Assembly: GCA_964575715.1 (NCBI GenBank)
Contig: CAZNSG010000214.1
Span: 1-14,776 of the forward strand
Source of the DNA: PNAI01 sp964575715
GTDB taxonomy: Bacteria; Pseudomonadota; Alphaproteobacteria; Rhizobiales; Xanthobacteraceae
DNA length: 14,776 nt
Reading direction: 5' to 3'
The number at the start of each line of letters is the position of its first letter. Positions within the stretch are counted from its first letter, which is position 1. A program made the position numbers and the translations under genes. The notes under the pieces are model-generated. The model did no database searches and was not told where the DNA came from. It was given only the letters and a program-made list of their open reading frames with translations. Shown piece after piece: positions 1 to 8,800 of this stretch.

Positions 1-2
1 AG

Positions 3-701
3 AAGGACACCACTTTTCGCGACACAGTGGTGACGCTGCTGCTCGATAATTCGGGCTCAATGCGCGGGCGCCCGATCACGGTGGCCGCGACCTGCGCCGA
101 TATTCTTGCGCGTACGCTCGAGCGCTGCGGCGTCAAGGTCGAAATCCTTGGCTTTACCACGCGCGCTTGGAAGGGCGGGCAGGCGCGCGAGGCGTGGCTT
201 GCCGCCGGCAAGAATCCCAATCCGGGCCGGCTCAACGATCTGCGCCATATCATCTATAAATCCGCGGACGCGCCGTGGCGGCGCGCGCGCAAGAATCTCG
301 GATTGATGATGCGCGAGGGACTGCTCAAGGAAAATATCGACGGTGAGGCGCTCGACTGGGCGCACAAGCGCCTGCTGGTGCGTCCAGAACAGCGCAAGAT
401 CTTGATGATGATCTCCGACGGCGCGCCGGTCGACGATTCCACACTCTCGGTCAATCCGGGAAACTATCTCGAACGCCATCTGCGCTGGGTCATCGAGGAT
501 ATCGAAACGCGCTCGCCGGTCGAGTTGATCGCCATCGGCATCGGTCACGACGTGACGCGCTATTACCGCCGCGCGGTCACCATCGTCGATGCCGAGGAAC
601 TGGGCGGCGCCATGACCGACAAACTCGCGGAACTTTTCGAGGAGAATGCGGCTCCGCAGCCGCGCCGGCCGGCACGGCCGGCTCGCCGCTTGCACTCCTG
701 A
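3..701 (+). CDS. cobT: Cobaltochelatase subunit CobT, C-terminal part (5' truncated by window edge)
   Basis: C-terminal VWA domain of CobT. With CobS it forms the AAA+/VWA chaperone that works with CobN to insert cobalt into hydrogenobyrinic a,c-diamide in aerobic cobalamin synthesis, in the cytoplasm. The reading frame is open from base 3, so the gene begins outside the window; about 232 codons of a protein usually near 630 residues are present. The MIDAS metal-site motif DNSGS is at bases 45-59, followed by the family-typical stretch RGRPITVAATCADILARTLE. A second VWA signature, MMISDGAPVDD, lies near bases 405-440. The C-terminus ends in a short Pro/Arg-rich tail. A phytase-like gene follows 36 bp later on the same strand. 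The family call is firm; only the start is missing. Confidence 0.95.
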   Translation, partial: KDTTFRDTVVTLLLDNSGSMRGRPITVAATCADILARTLERCGVKVEILGFTTRAWKGGQAREAWLAAGKNPNPGRLNDLRHIIYKSADAPWRRARKNLGLMMREGLLKENIDGEALDWAHKRLLVRPEQRKILMMISDGAPVDDSTLSVNPGNYLERHLRWVIEDIETRSPVELIAIGIGHDVTRYYRRAVTIVDAEELGGAMTDKLAELFEENAAPQPRRPARPARRLHS

Positions 702-737
702 CCTCGGTTTGCGCGCGCCAACCACAGGGGAATTGGT

Positions 738-1787
738 TTGAAAAAATTCATTGCCGCCGCCGCGGCCCTGCTTGTTCTTGCGCTGATCCCGGCCGCGGCC
801 CAAGCCCCCAATGGCGTCTCCAGTTTCGTCCCCAATGTCGCCCGCAATATTGCAGAGCCGGCCACTCGCATCGAGGTTCGCGCGCAGCCGATCGAAGCGT
901 TCGATCCTCGCGATGTCGCGCGCACGCGTTTTGGCGCGCTCGAATTTCGCGGCGGGATGATCCTGACGTCGCCCAACAAGAGATTCGGCGGCCTCTCGGC
1001 CCTTCGCGTGGGCTCCGATGGCGAGCACTTTTTGGGGCTGAGCGATCGGGGTCACTGGTTCCGCGGCCGCATCGTCTATCGCGCAGGCCGGCCGGTTGAT
1101 CTGGCCGGGGTGGAGACGGCGCCTATCCTCGGTCCAGACGGAAGACCGCTCACGGCGCGCGGCTGGTTCGACACCGAGGCGATCGCGGAGGACAACGGCA
1201 CGCTCTATGTCGGCATCGAGCGCGTCAATCAAATCGTACGCTTCAACTACGGCAAGGACGGCTTTGCTGCGCGCGGCCAGCCGATCGCTGTGCCGCCGGA
1301 GTTGCGGACGCTGACATTCAATAAGGGCATCGAGTGTCTGGCAATTCCGCCCAAGGGACTACCGCACGCGGGCACGCTGATCGCAATCTCCGAACGCAGC
1401 CTTGATGCGCAGGGTAATCTGCGCGCTTTCCTGATCGGTGGCCAATCGTCCGGCGCTTTCACCGTGCGGCGCACCGACGACTTCGACGTCAGCGATTGCG
1501 CGACAACGCCGCGCGGGGATCTGCTGATCCTGGAACGCCGGTTTTCTTGGACGCTCGGCGTCGCCATGCGCATTCGCCGCCTGGCGCTTTCGCAGATAAG
1601 GCCAGGCGCACTGCTTGATGGGCCGGAGCTGATCTTCGCCGATATGGCTTATCAGATCGACAATATGGAAGGCATCTCGGTCCACCGCAGCGCGACGGGC
1701 GAGCTCGTGCTCACGCTTATCTCCGACGATAATTTTTCGGCGCTCCAGCGCAATGTATTGTTGCAGTTCACTCTGGTGGGGGAGTGA
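738..1787 (+). CDS. Secreted esterase-like phytase family protein
   Basis: A 349-residue exported protein, probably of the 'esterase-like activity of phytase' family (Phytase-like domain). This is a beta-propeller type fold, and the enzyme activity of most members is unproven. The N-terminus is a clear signal peptide: KK, then a long Ala/Leu core, with likely cleavage after AAAQA near residue 22. The mature part has family-like stretches FGGLSALRVGSDGEHFLGLSD (early), FDTEAIAEDNGTLYVGIERVNQI (middle) and YQIDNMEGISVHR near the end. The start is TTG at 738, chosen because AGGGG at 726-730 sits 7 nt upstream and because the signal peptide begins there. It lies 36 bp after cobT and may be co-transcribed with it. 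Its stop is 6 bp from the stop of the convergent rpmB, with no hairpin terminator visible between. The substrate is unknown. Confidence 0.85.
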   Translation: MKKFIAAAAALLVLALIPAAAQAPNGVSSFVPNVARNIAEPATRIEVRAQPIEAFDPRDVARTRFGALEFRGGMILTSPNKRFGGLSALRVGSDGEHFLGLSDRGHWFRGRIVYRAGRPVDLAGVETAPILGPDGRPLTARGWFDTEAIAEDNGTLYVGIERVNQIVRFNYGKDGFAARGQPIAVPPELRTLTFNKGIECLAIPPKGLPHAGTLIAISERSLDAQGNLRAFLIGGQSSGAFTVRRTDDFDVSDCATTPRGDLLILERRFSWTLGVAMRIRRLALSQIRPGALLDGPELIFADMAYQIDNMEGISVHRSATGELVLTLISDDNFSALQRNVLLQFTLVGE

Positions 1788-1793
1788 TGTAAA

Positions 1794-2084
1794 TTAGCCA
1801 GCCACAGCCTGCTTCTTGCGGATCTCGCGCTTGATTTCGCGCATCTGCGGCGAGAGTTCCACGTTCTTGGCCGCGCTCAGGAAGGCGTCGAGGCCGCCAC
1901 GATGATCCACCGTCCTGAGCGCATTGGCCGAGACCCGCAGCTTGATCGAGCGGCCGAGCGCATCGGAGATCATGGTCACATTAAGTAAATTTGGCAGGAA
2001 CCGCCGCTTGGTCTTGCGGTTGGAATGGCTCACCCGATTGCCGACCTGTGCCCCCTTGCCCGTAAGCTCACAACGCCGCGACAT
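1794..2084 (-). CDS. rpmB: 50S ribosomal protein L28
   Basis: Ribosomal protein L28, a 96-residue component of the large subunit. The protein starts MSRRCELTGKGAQVGNRVSH and contains the conserved core NRKTKRRFLPNLLNV, the usual alphaproteobacterial form and length. The frame stays open for 62 codons upstream, but the ATG at 2082-2084 is chosen because L28 begins with this MSRRCELTG sequence and AAGGA (complement of 2093-2097) lies 8 nt before it. A candidate promoter lies about 80 nt upstream. The gene converges with the phytase-like gene, with only 6 bp between stop codons. Confidence 0.97.
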   Translation of the reverse strand: MSRRCELTGKGAQVGNRVSHSNRKTKRRFLPNLLNVTMISDALGRSIKLRVSANALRTVDHRGGLDAFLSAAKNVELSPQMREIKREIRKKQAVAG

Positions 2085-2403
2085 GGAAAAAATCCTTATG
2101 TTTGCGTAAGCGCCGCGCTGGCGCCGGATGAGGACATGCCGCAATGCCGCGGACGTATACGCGGACGTATATGGGAGGGGGTCAAGGGCCGTCAAGTTCG
2201 ATGGTATGGCCGATTTGGAGTGCCGTCGCGCAGGGCCCCTCCATACAAACGTCGCATTCGCCATTAACATGAGGGGGATAAGCCGGATCGTCGCAACTGT
2301 ATGACTTGATCAGGTCCTGCCGACGCGGCAAATCCGTTTGGTCGCATGAGTGGAGGATTCGATCTACCACTCGCGCCCGGACCCTACCGGAAGGATCGTG
2401 AAC
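2085..2403. other. Divergent intergenic region between rpmB and the DUF3108 gene
   Basis: About 320 bp with no convincing gene. It holds the rpmB Shine-Dalgarno and candidate promoter on its left side and the 12-bp-period direct repeat at 2149-2170. On the right, AAGGA at 2391-2395 serves the DUF3108 gene. I see no clear -35/-10 pair for the rightward gene; TTGATC at 2306-2311 has only a poor -10 partner. Short ORFs across this stretch have no recognisable protein character. Confidence 0.6.
2166..2195 (-). promoter_or_regulatory. Candidate sigma70-type promoter for rpmB
   Basis: On the minus strand, TTGACG (complement of 2190-2195) is separated by 18 bp from TATACG (complement of 2166-2171). 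This would start transcription near 2159, giving a 5' leader of about 75 nt before the rpmB ATG. The -10 region overlaps a direct repeat of GCGGACGTAT (2149-2158 and 2161-2170, period 12), so a second TATACG occurs 12 bp downstream. This is read from sequence only and the spacing is slightly long. Confidence 0.4.
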
Positions 2404-3246
2404 GTGCCGTCACTTCGGCTTGTCATCCTAGCTGTAACCATGGCGAGCGTGCTCGTGGGAGGAGCCCCAGCGCAGGCGCAGGGCAAGCTCGAAGCAAGCT
2501 ACATGGCGACGCTCGCCGGCATTCCGATTGGTAAGGGGCGCTGGACGATTGATATTGCCGATGACCAGTTTAGCGCGACGGCAAGCGGGGCGACGGCCGG
2601 CTTGTTGCGAATATTCACGAGCGGCGAGGGCAGCAGCATCGCGCGCGGTGCAATGGTTGCAGGAAAGCCCGTGCCCACGAATTTCACCGCCAGCGTCACC
2701 GCCAACAAGAGCATCGAAGAATTCCGCATGACGCTAGACGCCGGTGACGTGAAGGACTTCTCGGTTTTACCTCCACGACCGCCGAATCCCGAACAAGTTC
2801 CGCTGACCGAGGCCCATCGCCGCGGCGTTATGGATCCGATGTCGGCGTCGCTCATTCCTGTTCCCGGCAAAGCCAATCCGATGGGTCCAGAGGCATGTCA
2901 GCGCACGCTAGCCGTGTTTGATGGCCGCATGCGCTACGACCTGCGGCTCGTCTATAAGCGCATGGATGAGATTAGACCGGACAAGGGCTATTCCGGTCCA
3001 TCTGTTGTGTGCTCGGTCTATTTTGTGCCGCTCGCCGGGCACAATCCGCAGCGCTTTGCGATCAAGCATCTCGTCAATTTGCGCGAGATGGAAATGTGGC
3101 TGGCGCCCGTCGCCGGGACGCGCGTGGTTGTGCCGTTTCGCCTCTCGATCCCGACACCGGTCGGGCTCGGGATCATGCAGGCGACGGAATTCGTATCGGT
3201 TTCGCAACCGCCGCGGGCCGCGAGCGCGAGCTCAAAGACACCTTGA
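2404..3246 (+). CDS. Secreted DUF3108 domain protein
   Basis: A 280-residue exported protein of the DUF3108 family, of unknown function and probably periplasmic. Residues 1-25 form a signal peptide (hydrophobic LVILAVTMASVLV, cleavage after APAQAQ). The mature part begins KLEASYMATLAGIPIGKG, the usual DUF3108 opening in which a beta-rich domain follows a 'Y...l.Gi.iG' motif. Two cysteines, in EACQRTL and SVVCSVY, could form a disulfide. The frame is open to a GTG at 2350, but GTG 2404 is preferred because GGAAGGA ends 8 nt upstream and translation from there gives a clean signal peptide; GTG 2398 is too close to that site. The C-terminus ends in an Ala/Ser-rich tail. It stands alone between two intergenic gaps. 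Confidence 0.82.
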   Translation: MPSLRLVILAVTMASVLVGGAPAQAQGKLEASYMATLAGIPIGKGRWTIDIADDQFSATASGATAGLLRIFTSGEGSSIARGAMVAGKPVPTNFTASVTANKSIEEFRMTLDAGDVKDFSVLPPRPPNPEQVPLTEAHRRGVMDPMSASLIPVPGKANPMGPEACQRTLAVFDGRMRYDLRLVYKRMDEIRPDKGYSGPSVVCSVYFVPLAGHNPQRFAIKHLVNLREMEMWLAPVAGTRVVVPFRLSIPTPVGLGIMQATEFVSVSQPPRAASASSKTP

Positions 3247-3597
3247 CCGGTTTGCGCGCATCGCCCCGAGCGGCGGACTTATCCACAGGGGAACCAGGCT
3301 GAGAGCGCAGACCGGGCGTTGACTCGCGAATTGGTCCGTGGTCGGCCCGGCATTAATGTTTTTTCGCAAAATCTTGTACCGAGCAAAACCGTCTGACACT
3401 CGATTTAGTGGCTTGCAGCGCGCAAACCGCCAGATGTCGCAGTGAACAAACTCTGACAGGGCACGAGTCAGCGATTCGGCCGCGATTTGTTCCAGACTCG
3501 TTCGCAAGCTTAAGCGGCGGCATCAAATGCGTCACATTGTGGTACAGAAGTGCGCTATCCGCGTCGCGCTACCGCGATCTTGTTACCATCGCACGCG
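3247..3597. other. Non-coding gap with a DnaA-box 9-mer
   Basis: About 350 bp without a convincing gene. It contains one exact TTATCCACA (3279-3287), the Escherichia coli DnaA-box consensus. An imperfect long-range inverted repeat pairs CCGGGC (3312-3317) with GCCCGG (3345-3350) and is followed by ATTAATGTTTTTT, which might act as a weak terminator for the upstream gene. The remainder is less GC-rich than the flanking genes. I found no tRNA cloverleaf and no other repeats. No good promoter for the downstream gene could be assigned. Confidence 0.5.
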
Positions 3598-4056
3598 ATG
3601 AACGCCCGCAGAGAAGCCCACAGCTATCGGCGCGATCCGGCCGTACCGGCCTTTCCCGATGATCGGCCCATTATCATTTTCGACGGCTATTGCGCACTTT
3701 GCTCGGGCTGGGTGGAATTTGTGCTCAGACATGACGATGCCGGCGCCTATCGGCTGCTCTCGGCCCAGTCTGCGCTCGGTCGGGCGCTCTACGTGCATTA
3801 CGGTCTCGACCCGCAGGACTATGAGACCAATATCTTGCTTGCGGACGGCATGGCTTGGTTCAAGTCGGAAGGCAGCATTCGCATGGCGGAGGGGTTAGGC
3901 TTTCCTTGGTCGCTGGCGCGCGCCTTGCGCATCCTGCCGCTGCCGGTTCGCGACAAGCTTTATGCGACGATCGCGCGCAACCGGCTGCGCTGGTTTGGCA
4001 AGCGTAACGTTTGTTACCGACCCGAGCAGCAATACGCAGACCGGTTCCTGGCATGA
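3598..4056 (+). CDS. DCC family thiol-disulfide oxidoreductase (DUF393)
   Basis: A 152-residue cytoplasmic protein of the DCC1-like/DUF393 family, predicted thioredoxin-fold thiol-disulfide oxidoreductases whose physiological partners are mostly unknown. The signature IIIFDGYCALCSGWVEFVLRHD gives a CxxC pair at Cys32 and Cys35. The C-terminal part NRLRWFGKRNVCYRP is also typical. The start is uncertain: ATG 3598 gives the usual short lead-in, whereas GTG 3550 would add 16 residues; neither has a good Shine-Dalgarno. The stop TGA overlaps the ATG of the next gene (ATGA, 4053-4056), so the two are probably translationally coupled and functionally linked. Confidence 0.88.
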   Translation: MNARREAHSYRRDPAVPAFPDDRPIIIFDGYCALCSGWVEFVLRHDDAGAYRLLSAQSALGRALYVHYGLDPQDYETNILLADGMAWFKSEGSIRMAEGLGFPWSLARALRILPLPVRDKLYATIARNRLRWFGKRNVCYRPEQQYADRFLA

Positions 4057-5822
4057 CGGCCGAGCGAACCAAGATTCTCATTCTCGGCGGCTATGGCACG
4101 TTCGGCGGGCGGCTTGTGCGGCTGCTGGCCGACGAGGGTCGACTGGCGCTGGTGATCGCCGGCCGTTCGAAACGGCGCGCCGAAGAATTTTGCGCCGGCA
4201 TTGCATCGAACGCCGCGCTGCTCGCACTCGCATTCGATCGCGATGGCGATGTCGAGGCGCAGATGAAAGAAACCAAGCCGGACATTGTGGTGGATGCGAG
4301 CGGTCCGTTTCAGTTCTATGGCTCCGAGCCCTATCGCATCGTCCGCGCGGCGCTCGCGCTCAAAATTCATTATCTCGATCTTGCCGATGGCTCCGATTTT
4401 GTGACGGGCATTGCGCAGTTCGACGGTGAAGCGCGCGCGCGTGGAGTTTTCATCTTGTCGGGAGTGAGCAGCTTTCCCGTGCTCACCGCCGCGGTGGTCC
4501 GGCAGCTCGCGCGCGGATTGGCGCAGATCCATGCAATCAGCGGCGGGATTGCGCCGTCGCCTTATGCCGGCGTCGGTCGCAACGTCATTCGCGCGATCGC
4601 GAGCTACGCTGGAAAACCCGTCATGCTGATCGGCGATGGTAAATCGGCCAGCGGTTACGCGCTCACCGCCTCGCGCCGCTACACCATCGCGCCGCCCGGG
4701 CGGTTGCCGCTCAGGAGCACGCTCTTTTCGCTGGTGGATGTGCCGGACCTGCAGGTGCTGCCTAAGCTCTGGCCGAATCTGCGCTCGATCTGGCTGGGTG
4801 TGGGCCCAGCACCTGAGATCCTGCACCGTGCACTGAACGCCTTTGCCTGGCTGGTTCGGTTCAAGGTGTTGCCTTCGCTCTCATTGCTCGCGCCGCTGAT
4901 GCATCGAGTCAGCAATATCGTGCGCTGGGGTGAACATCGCGGCGGCATGTATGTCAGTGTCGAAGGCGTGCGTGATGATGGCTCAAAGGTTGAACGTTCG
5001 TGGCATCTCCTGGCCGAAGGCGATGACGGGCCGTTCATCCCGTCGATGGCCGCCGAGGCGATCATCCGCCATTGTCTCGATGGCCGGCAGCCGCAGCCTG
5101 GCGCCCGGCCGGCGACCGAAGAACTTGAAGTGCAAGATTACGCAGCGTCGTTTGCCCGGCGAAATATTTTCACCGGTTGCCGAGATTCCTCACCCGAGAC
5201 TTTGGCGCTGCCGCTCTATCGCCGGCTGCTTGGCGATGCGTACGTATCGCTGCCGCAGCCGTTGCAGCAGATGCACGATCTTTACGACCGTTTCAGCGCC
5301 AATTTACGCACCACCGGCCGTGCCACGGTGGAGCGCGGCCGTGGAGCGCTCGCTCGTCTCATTGCCGCCATGGTCGGCTTTCCGCCGGCCGGAAACGATG
5401 TTCCGGTCGAGGTCAGCTTTCGTGCGCGGGAGGGGCGCGAATATTGGCAGCGCACATTTGCTGGACATTCGTTTTCAAGCACGCAGGAGGCAGGCAGCGG
5501 GCGTTTTGCATACTTGTTGTGCGAACGGTTTGGGCCATTCACCTTTGGTCTGGCATTGGTGATTGACGGCGGCCGGCTTCGGCTCTTGCTGCGGCGCTGG
5601 AGCGTTCTCGGCCTGCCGTTGCCGGTTACGTGGGCGCCGTTTGGAGATTCCCACGAGCATGTGGAAAACGGACGTTTCTGCTTTCATGTCGAAATCGGCC
5701 ATCCGCTGACCGGTCCGATCGTCCGCTATCGCGGCTGGCTCGTGCCGGAAACACCGGCTTCCGATAGTGCTCGACAAACGCCATCCAATCCTGCTTTGGT
5801 CGGGCTCGGTGTAGAGATTTAA
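4053..5822 (+). CDS. Saccharopine dehydrogenase-like oxidoreductase fused to DUF4166
   Basis: A 589-residue two-domain protein. The N-terminal domain is an NAD(P)-binding Rossmann fold of the saccharopine dehydrogenase-like group, with dinucleotide motif GGYGTFGG at residues 12-19. Also seen are VVDASGPFQFYG and HYLDLADGSDFV, the family's conserved 'GPF' and 'YxDlad' segments. A hydrophobic stretch around residues 270-295 may be a membrane-associated helix. From about residue 391 a DUF4166 domain begins (RLLGDAYVSLPQPLQQMHD) and ends with NGRFCFHVEIG and YRGWLVPE. The reaction is unknown; true saccharopine dehydrogenase activity is unlikely given the fusion. The frame is open to 4011, but ATG 4053 is chosen because it overlaps the DCC stop in an ATGA junction and places the Rossmann motif near the N-terminus. 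The helicase starts 7 bp after the stop. Confidence 0.85.
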   Translation: MTAERTKILILGGYGTFGGRLVRLLADEGRLALVIAGRSKRRAEEFCAGIASNAALLALAFDRDGDVEAQMKETKPDIVVDASGPFQFYGSEPYRIVRAALALKIHYLDLADGSDFVTGIAQFDGEARARGVFILSGVSSFPVLTAAVVRQLARGLAQIHAISGGIAPSPYAGVGRNVIRAIASYAGKPVMLIGDGKSASGYALTASRRYTIAPPGRLPLRSTLFSLVDVPDLQVLPKLWPNLRSIWLGVGPAPEILHRALNAFAWLVRFKVLPSLSLLAPLMHRVSNIVRWGEHRGGMYVSVEGVRDDGSKVERSWHLLAEGDDGPFIPSMAAEAIIRHCLDGRQPQPGARPATEELEVQDYAASFARRNIFTGCRDSSPETLALPLYRRLLGDAYVSLPQPLQQMHDLYDRFSANLRTTGRATVERGRGALARLIAAMVGFPPAGNDVPVEVSFRAREGREYWQRTFAGHSFSSTQEAGSGRFAYLLCERFGPFTFGLALVIDGGRLRLLLRRWSVLGLPLPVTWAPFGDSHEHVENGRFCFHVEIGHPLTGPIVRYRGWLVPETPASDSARQTPSNPALVGLGVEI

Positions 5823-5829
5823 AGCCCTC

Positions 5830-8800
5830 GTGATGCCCCTTTCGTTTTCAACGCCACCGTCCCGCGATGTCCGAGCACGCGGTGCCGGCGTCACGGCTGT
5901 GCTTGGCCCGACCAACACCGGCAAGACTCATCTCGCCATTGAACGCATGCTGGCGCATTCCTCCGGAATGATCGGGCTGCCGCTGCGGCTGCTCGCACGC
6001 GAGGTGTACAACAAAGTGGTCGATCGGGTGGGCGCCGACAACGTCGCGCTCATCACCGGCGAGGAAAAGATCAAGCCGCCGAATCCGCGCTTCTGGGTGG
6101 CGACGGTCGAAGCCATGCCGCGCGACCTCGATCTTGCGTTCGTTGCCATCGACGAGGTGCAGCTCGGCGCCGATCTTGAGCGCGGCCATGTTTTCACCGA
6201 CCGCATGCTCAACCGCCGTGGGCGCGAGGAAACGTTGGTGCTGGGCGCCGCGACCGTACGGCCGATGGTGGAAAAGCTGTTACGCGGGGCGAATATCGTG
6301 AGCCGCCCGCGGCTTTCCTCGCTCATTCATACCGGCGACAAGAAACTCACGCGGCTGCCGCGGCGCAGCGCCATCGTCGCTTTTTCCGCGGACGAGGTCT
6401 ATGCCGTCGCCGAACTGATCCGTCGCCAGCGCGGCGGTGCGGCGGTGGTGCTCGGTGCGCTCAGTCCGCGCACCCGCAACGCACAGGTTGCGCTCTACCA
6501 GTCGGGCGATGTGGATTATCTTATCGCAACCGATGCGATCGGCATGGGGCTCAATCTCGACGTCGATCACGTCGCATTTGCTTCCGATCGCAAGTTCGAT
6601 GGCTACCAGTTCCGCAAGCTCAACCCCGCCGAGTTGGCCCAAATTGCCGGCCGTGCCGGCCGCGCCACCCGCGACGGCACATTCGGCACCACCGGCCGCT
6701 GCCCGCCGTTCGACGACGAACTGATCAAGGCGCTGGAAAGCCATGCATTCGAGCCGATCAAGGTATTGCAATGGCGCAACACCGAACTTGATTTTGCTTC
6801 ATTCGGCGCGCTGCAGGCTTCGCTCGCAACTGTGCCGAGCGAAAGCGGACTGACACGCGCGCCCGTCGCCGAGGACATTTTGGTGCTCGAACACGCGGCG
6901 CGCGACGATGAAATCCGCGCCATGGCGACAACGCGGGCGGCGATCGAGCGGCTGTGGGAGGTCTGCCAAGTTCCCGATTATCGCAAAATTGCGCCGGCCA
7001 CGCATGCAGAATTGGTTGTTACCCTCTATGGATTCCTGATGCGGGAGGGTAGTATTCCGGACGATTGGTTCTCCCGCCAAGTCGCGCAGGCCGACCATGC
7101 CGGTGGCGACATCGACACGCTCTCAAATCGGATCGCGCATGTACGAACTTGGACTTTTGTGGCGAACCGTCCGGACTGGCTTGCAGACCCGGAGCATTGG
7201 CAGGCGGTCACGCGTGTTGTGGAGGACAAGCTCTCCGATGCCTTGCATGAGCGGCTCACCGAGCGGTTTGTCGATCGTCGCACCAGCGTGCTGATGCGGC
7301 GATTGCGTGAGAACACGATGCTGGACACCGAAATCAAAAAAACTGGCGAGGTCGTAACCGAAGGGCATATGATCGGTCGGCTTGAAGGATTCAGTTTTAC
7401 ACCAGACTCCTCCACCGACGGTTCGGAAGCCAAGGCGTTGCAGGCCGCCGCGCGCAGCGCGCTCGCCGGTGAGATTGACACGCGCGCGCGCCGTCTGTCG
7501 CAGGCGCCTGACCGCGAGTTCGTGCTCACGATCGACGGGACGTTGCGCTGGGTGGGGGAGGCGGTTGCCAAGCTTGTCGCGGGCGACGATGTGTTGCGCC
7601 CGCGTCTGCGCATTGTCGCCGACGAGCAGCTCACCGGCGCGCCGCGCGAGGCGGTGCAGACGCGGCTCGATTTTTGGCTCAAGTCACATATCGAGCGGCT
7701 GCTCGATCCGCTATTCGTACTTGCTCTCGCCGAGGACGTGACCGGAATTGCTCGCGGCATAGCCTTTCAGTTAGTCGAAGCCCTGGGCGTACTCGAGCGG
7801 CAGAAGGTGGCCGAGGAGGTCAAAGGGCTCGACCAGTCCGCCCGCGCCACGTTGCGCAAGCACGGCGTGCGCTTCGGCGCCTATCACATCTATATCCCGG
7901 CGTTACTCAAGCCCTCGCCGCGGGCGCTCGCGGTGCAACTGTGGGCGCTCAAGCACGGCGGACCCGAACATGGGCTGGAGAACTTGCAGCATCTGGCCGC
8001 GAGCGGCCGCACGTCGATTCCGGTCGATGAGAAGATGCCAAAGCTGCTTTACCGCACCGTCGGTTATTGCGTATGCGGCGCGCGCGCGATCCGGGTCGAT
8101 ATTCTTGAGCGGCTTGCCGACTTGATCCGACCGGCCTTGGCGTGGCGCGTTGGTTCAGCCGGCAAGCGGCCGGCCGGAGCGCTCGACGGCCGAGCCTTCC
8201 TGGTTACCGGTGCGATGACATCGCTCACGGGGGCATCGGGCGAGGATTTTGCATCGATTCTGCGCGCACTCGGCTATCGCATGGAGAAGCGGCCAAAGCC
8301 GGTCGAGCCGGCCGTGCCACCGGCAGTGACCGTGGAGGAAACGGCGCAGCCCGCCGCCGCGCCCGCCTCGCAAGGCGAAGCGGCGTCAGTTGCGACCTTG
8401 CCTTCCGATACTGAGACCGTCGAGCCGGCGGTGGTTGCATCGGACGCGGCTGCTGCAACGGCTGCAGGCGAGAGCACGCCAAATTCAACCGACGTTCCGG
8501 CGGAAGCGGCAGTCGGGTCAGCCGCACCGCCGCCGGCACAAGCGGAACCGTCGAGCGGCGTTTCTCCTGCTGAAGTCGAAATCGTTGTGGCCGCTGCGAC
8601 TGCCGCCGCGGAGCCTGAGATGATTGAGGTCTGGCGTCTTGGCCGCCCGGATGGGCCGCGCCGCAAGCGCGAAGAAAAAAAGCGCCCGCCGCGCCGCCGC
8701 GAGCGTGCGGCGCAGCGTCCGGAACAGCGTCCGGAGCCTCAGCCTGCGAGCGAGGTGCAAGCCGCACCTCCCGCGTCAACGCAGGCGCCGGCTATAACCG

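Noticed and set aside
57..1232. 391-codon open frame on the minus strand across cobT and the phytase-like gene
   Set aside because: It runs antisense through two well-supported genes, lacks any recognisable motif and is rich in Arg/Asp/Ala as expected of a high-GC antisense shadow.
2085..2270. 62-codon upstream extension of rpmB
   Set aside because: L28 starts at MSRRCELTG with a Shine-Dalgarno in place; the extension is simply an open frame over the promoter.
2182..2370. 62-codon minus-strand frame with several Cys in the rpmB-DUF3108 gap
   Set aside because: No Shine-Dalgarno, no recognised family, and it overlaps the candidate rpmB promoter.
3247..3597. Possible replication origin or tRNA in the gap
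   Set aside because: Only one DnaA box, no AT-rich unwinding element with clustered boxes, and no cloverleaf could be folded by eye.
4014..4826. 270-codon minus-strand frame inside the DUF4166 fusion gene
   Set aside because: The sense frame carries the Rossmann motif and family segments; the antisense has none.
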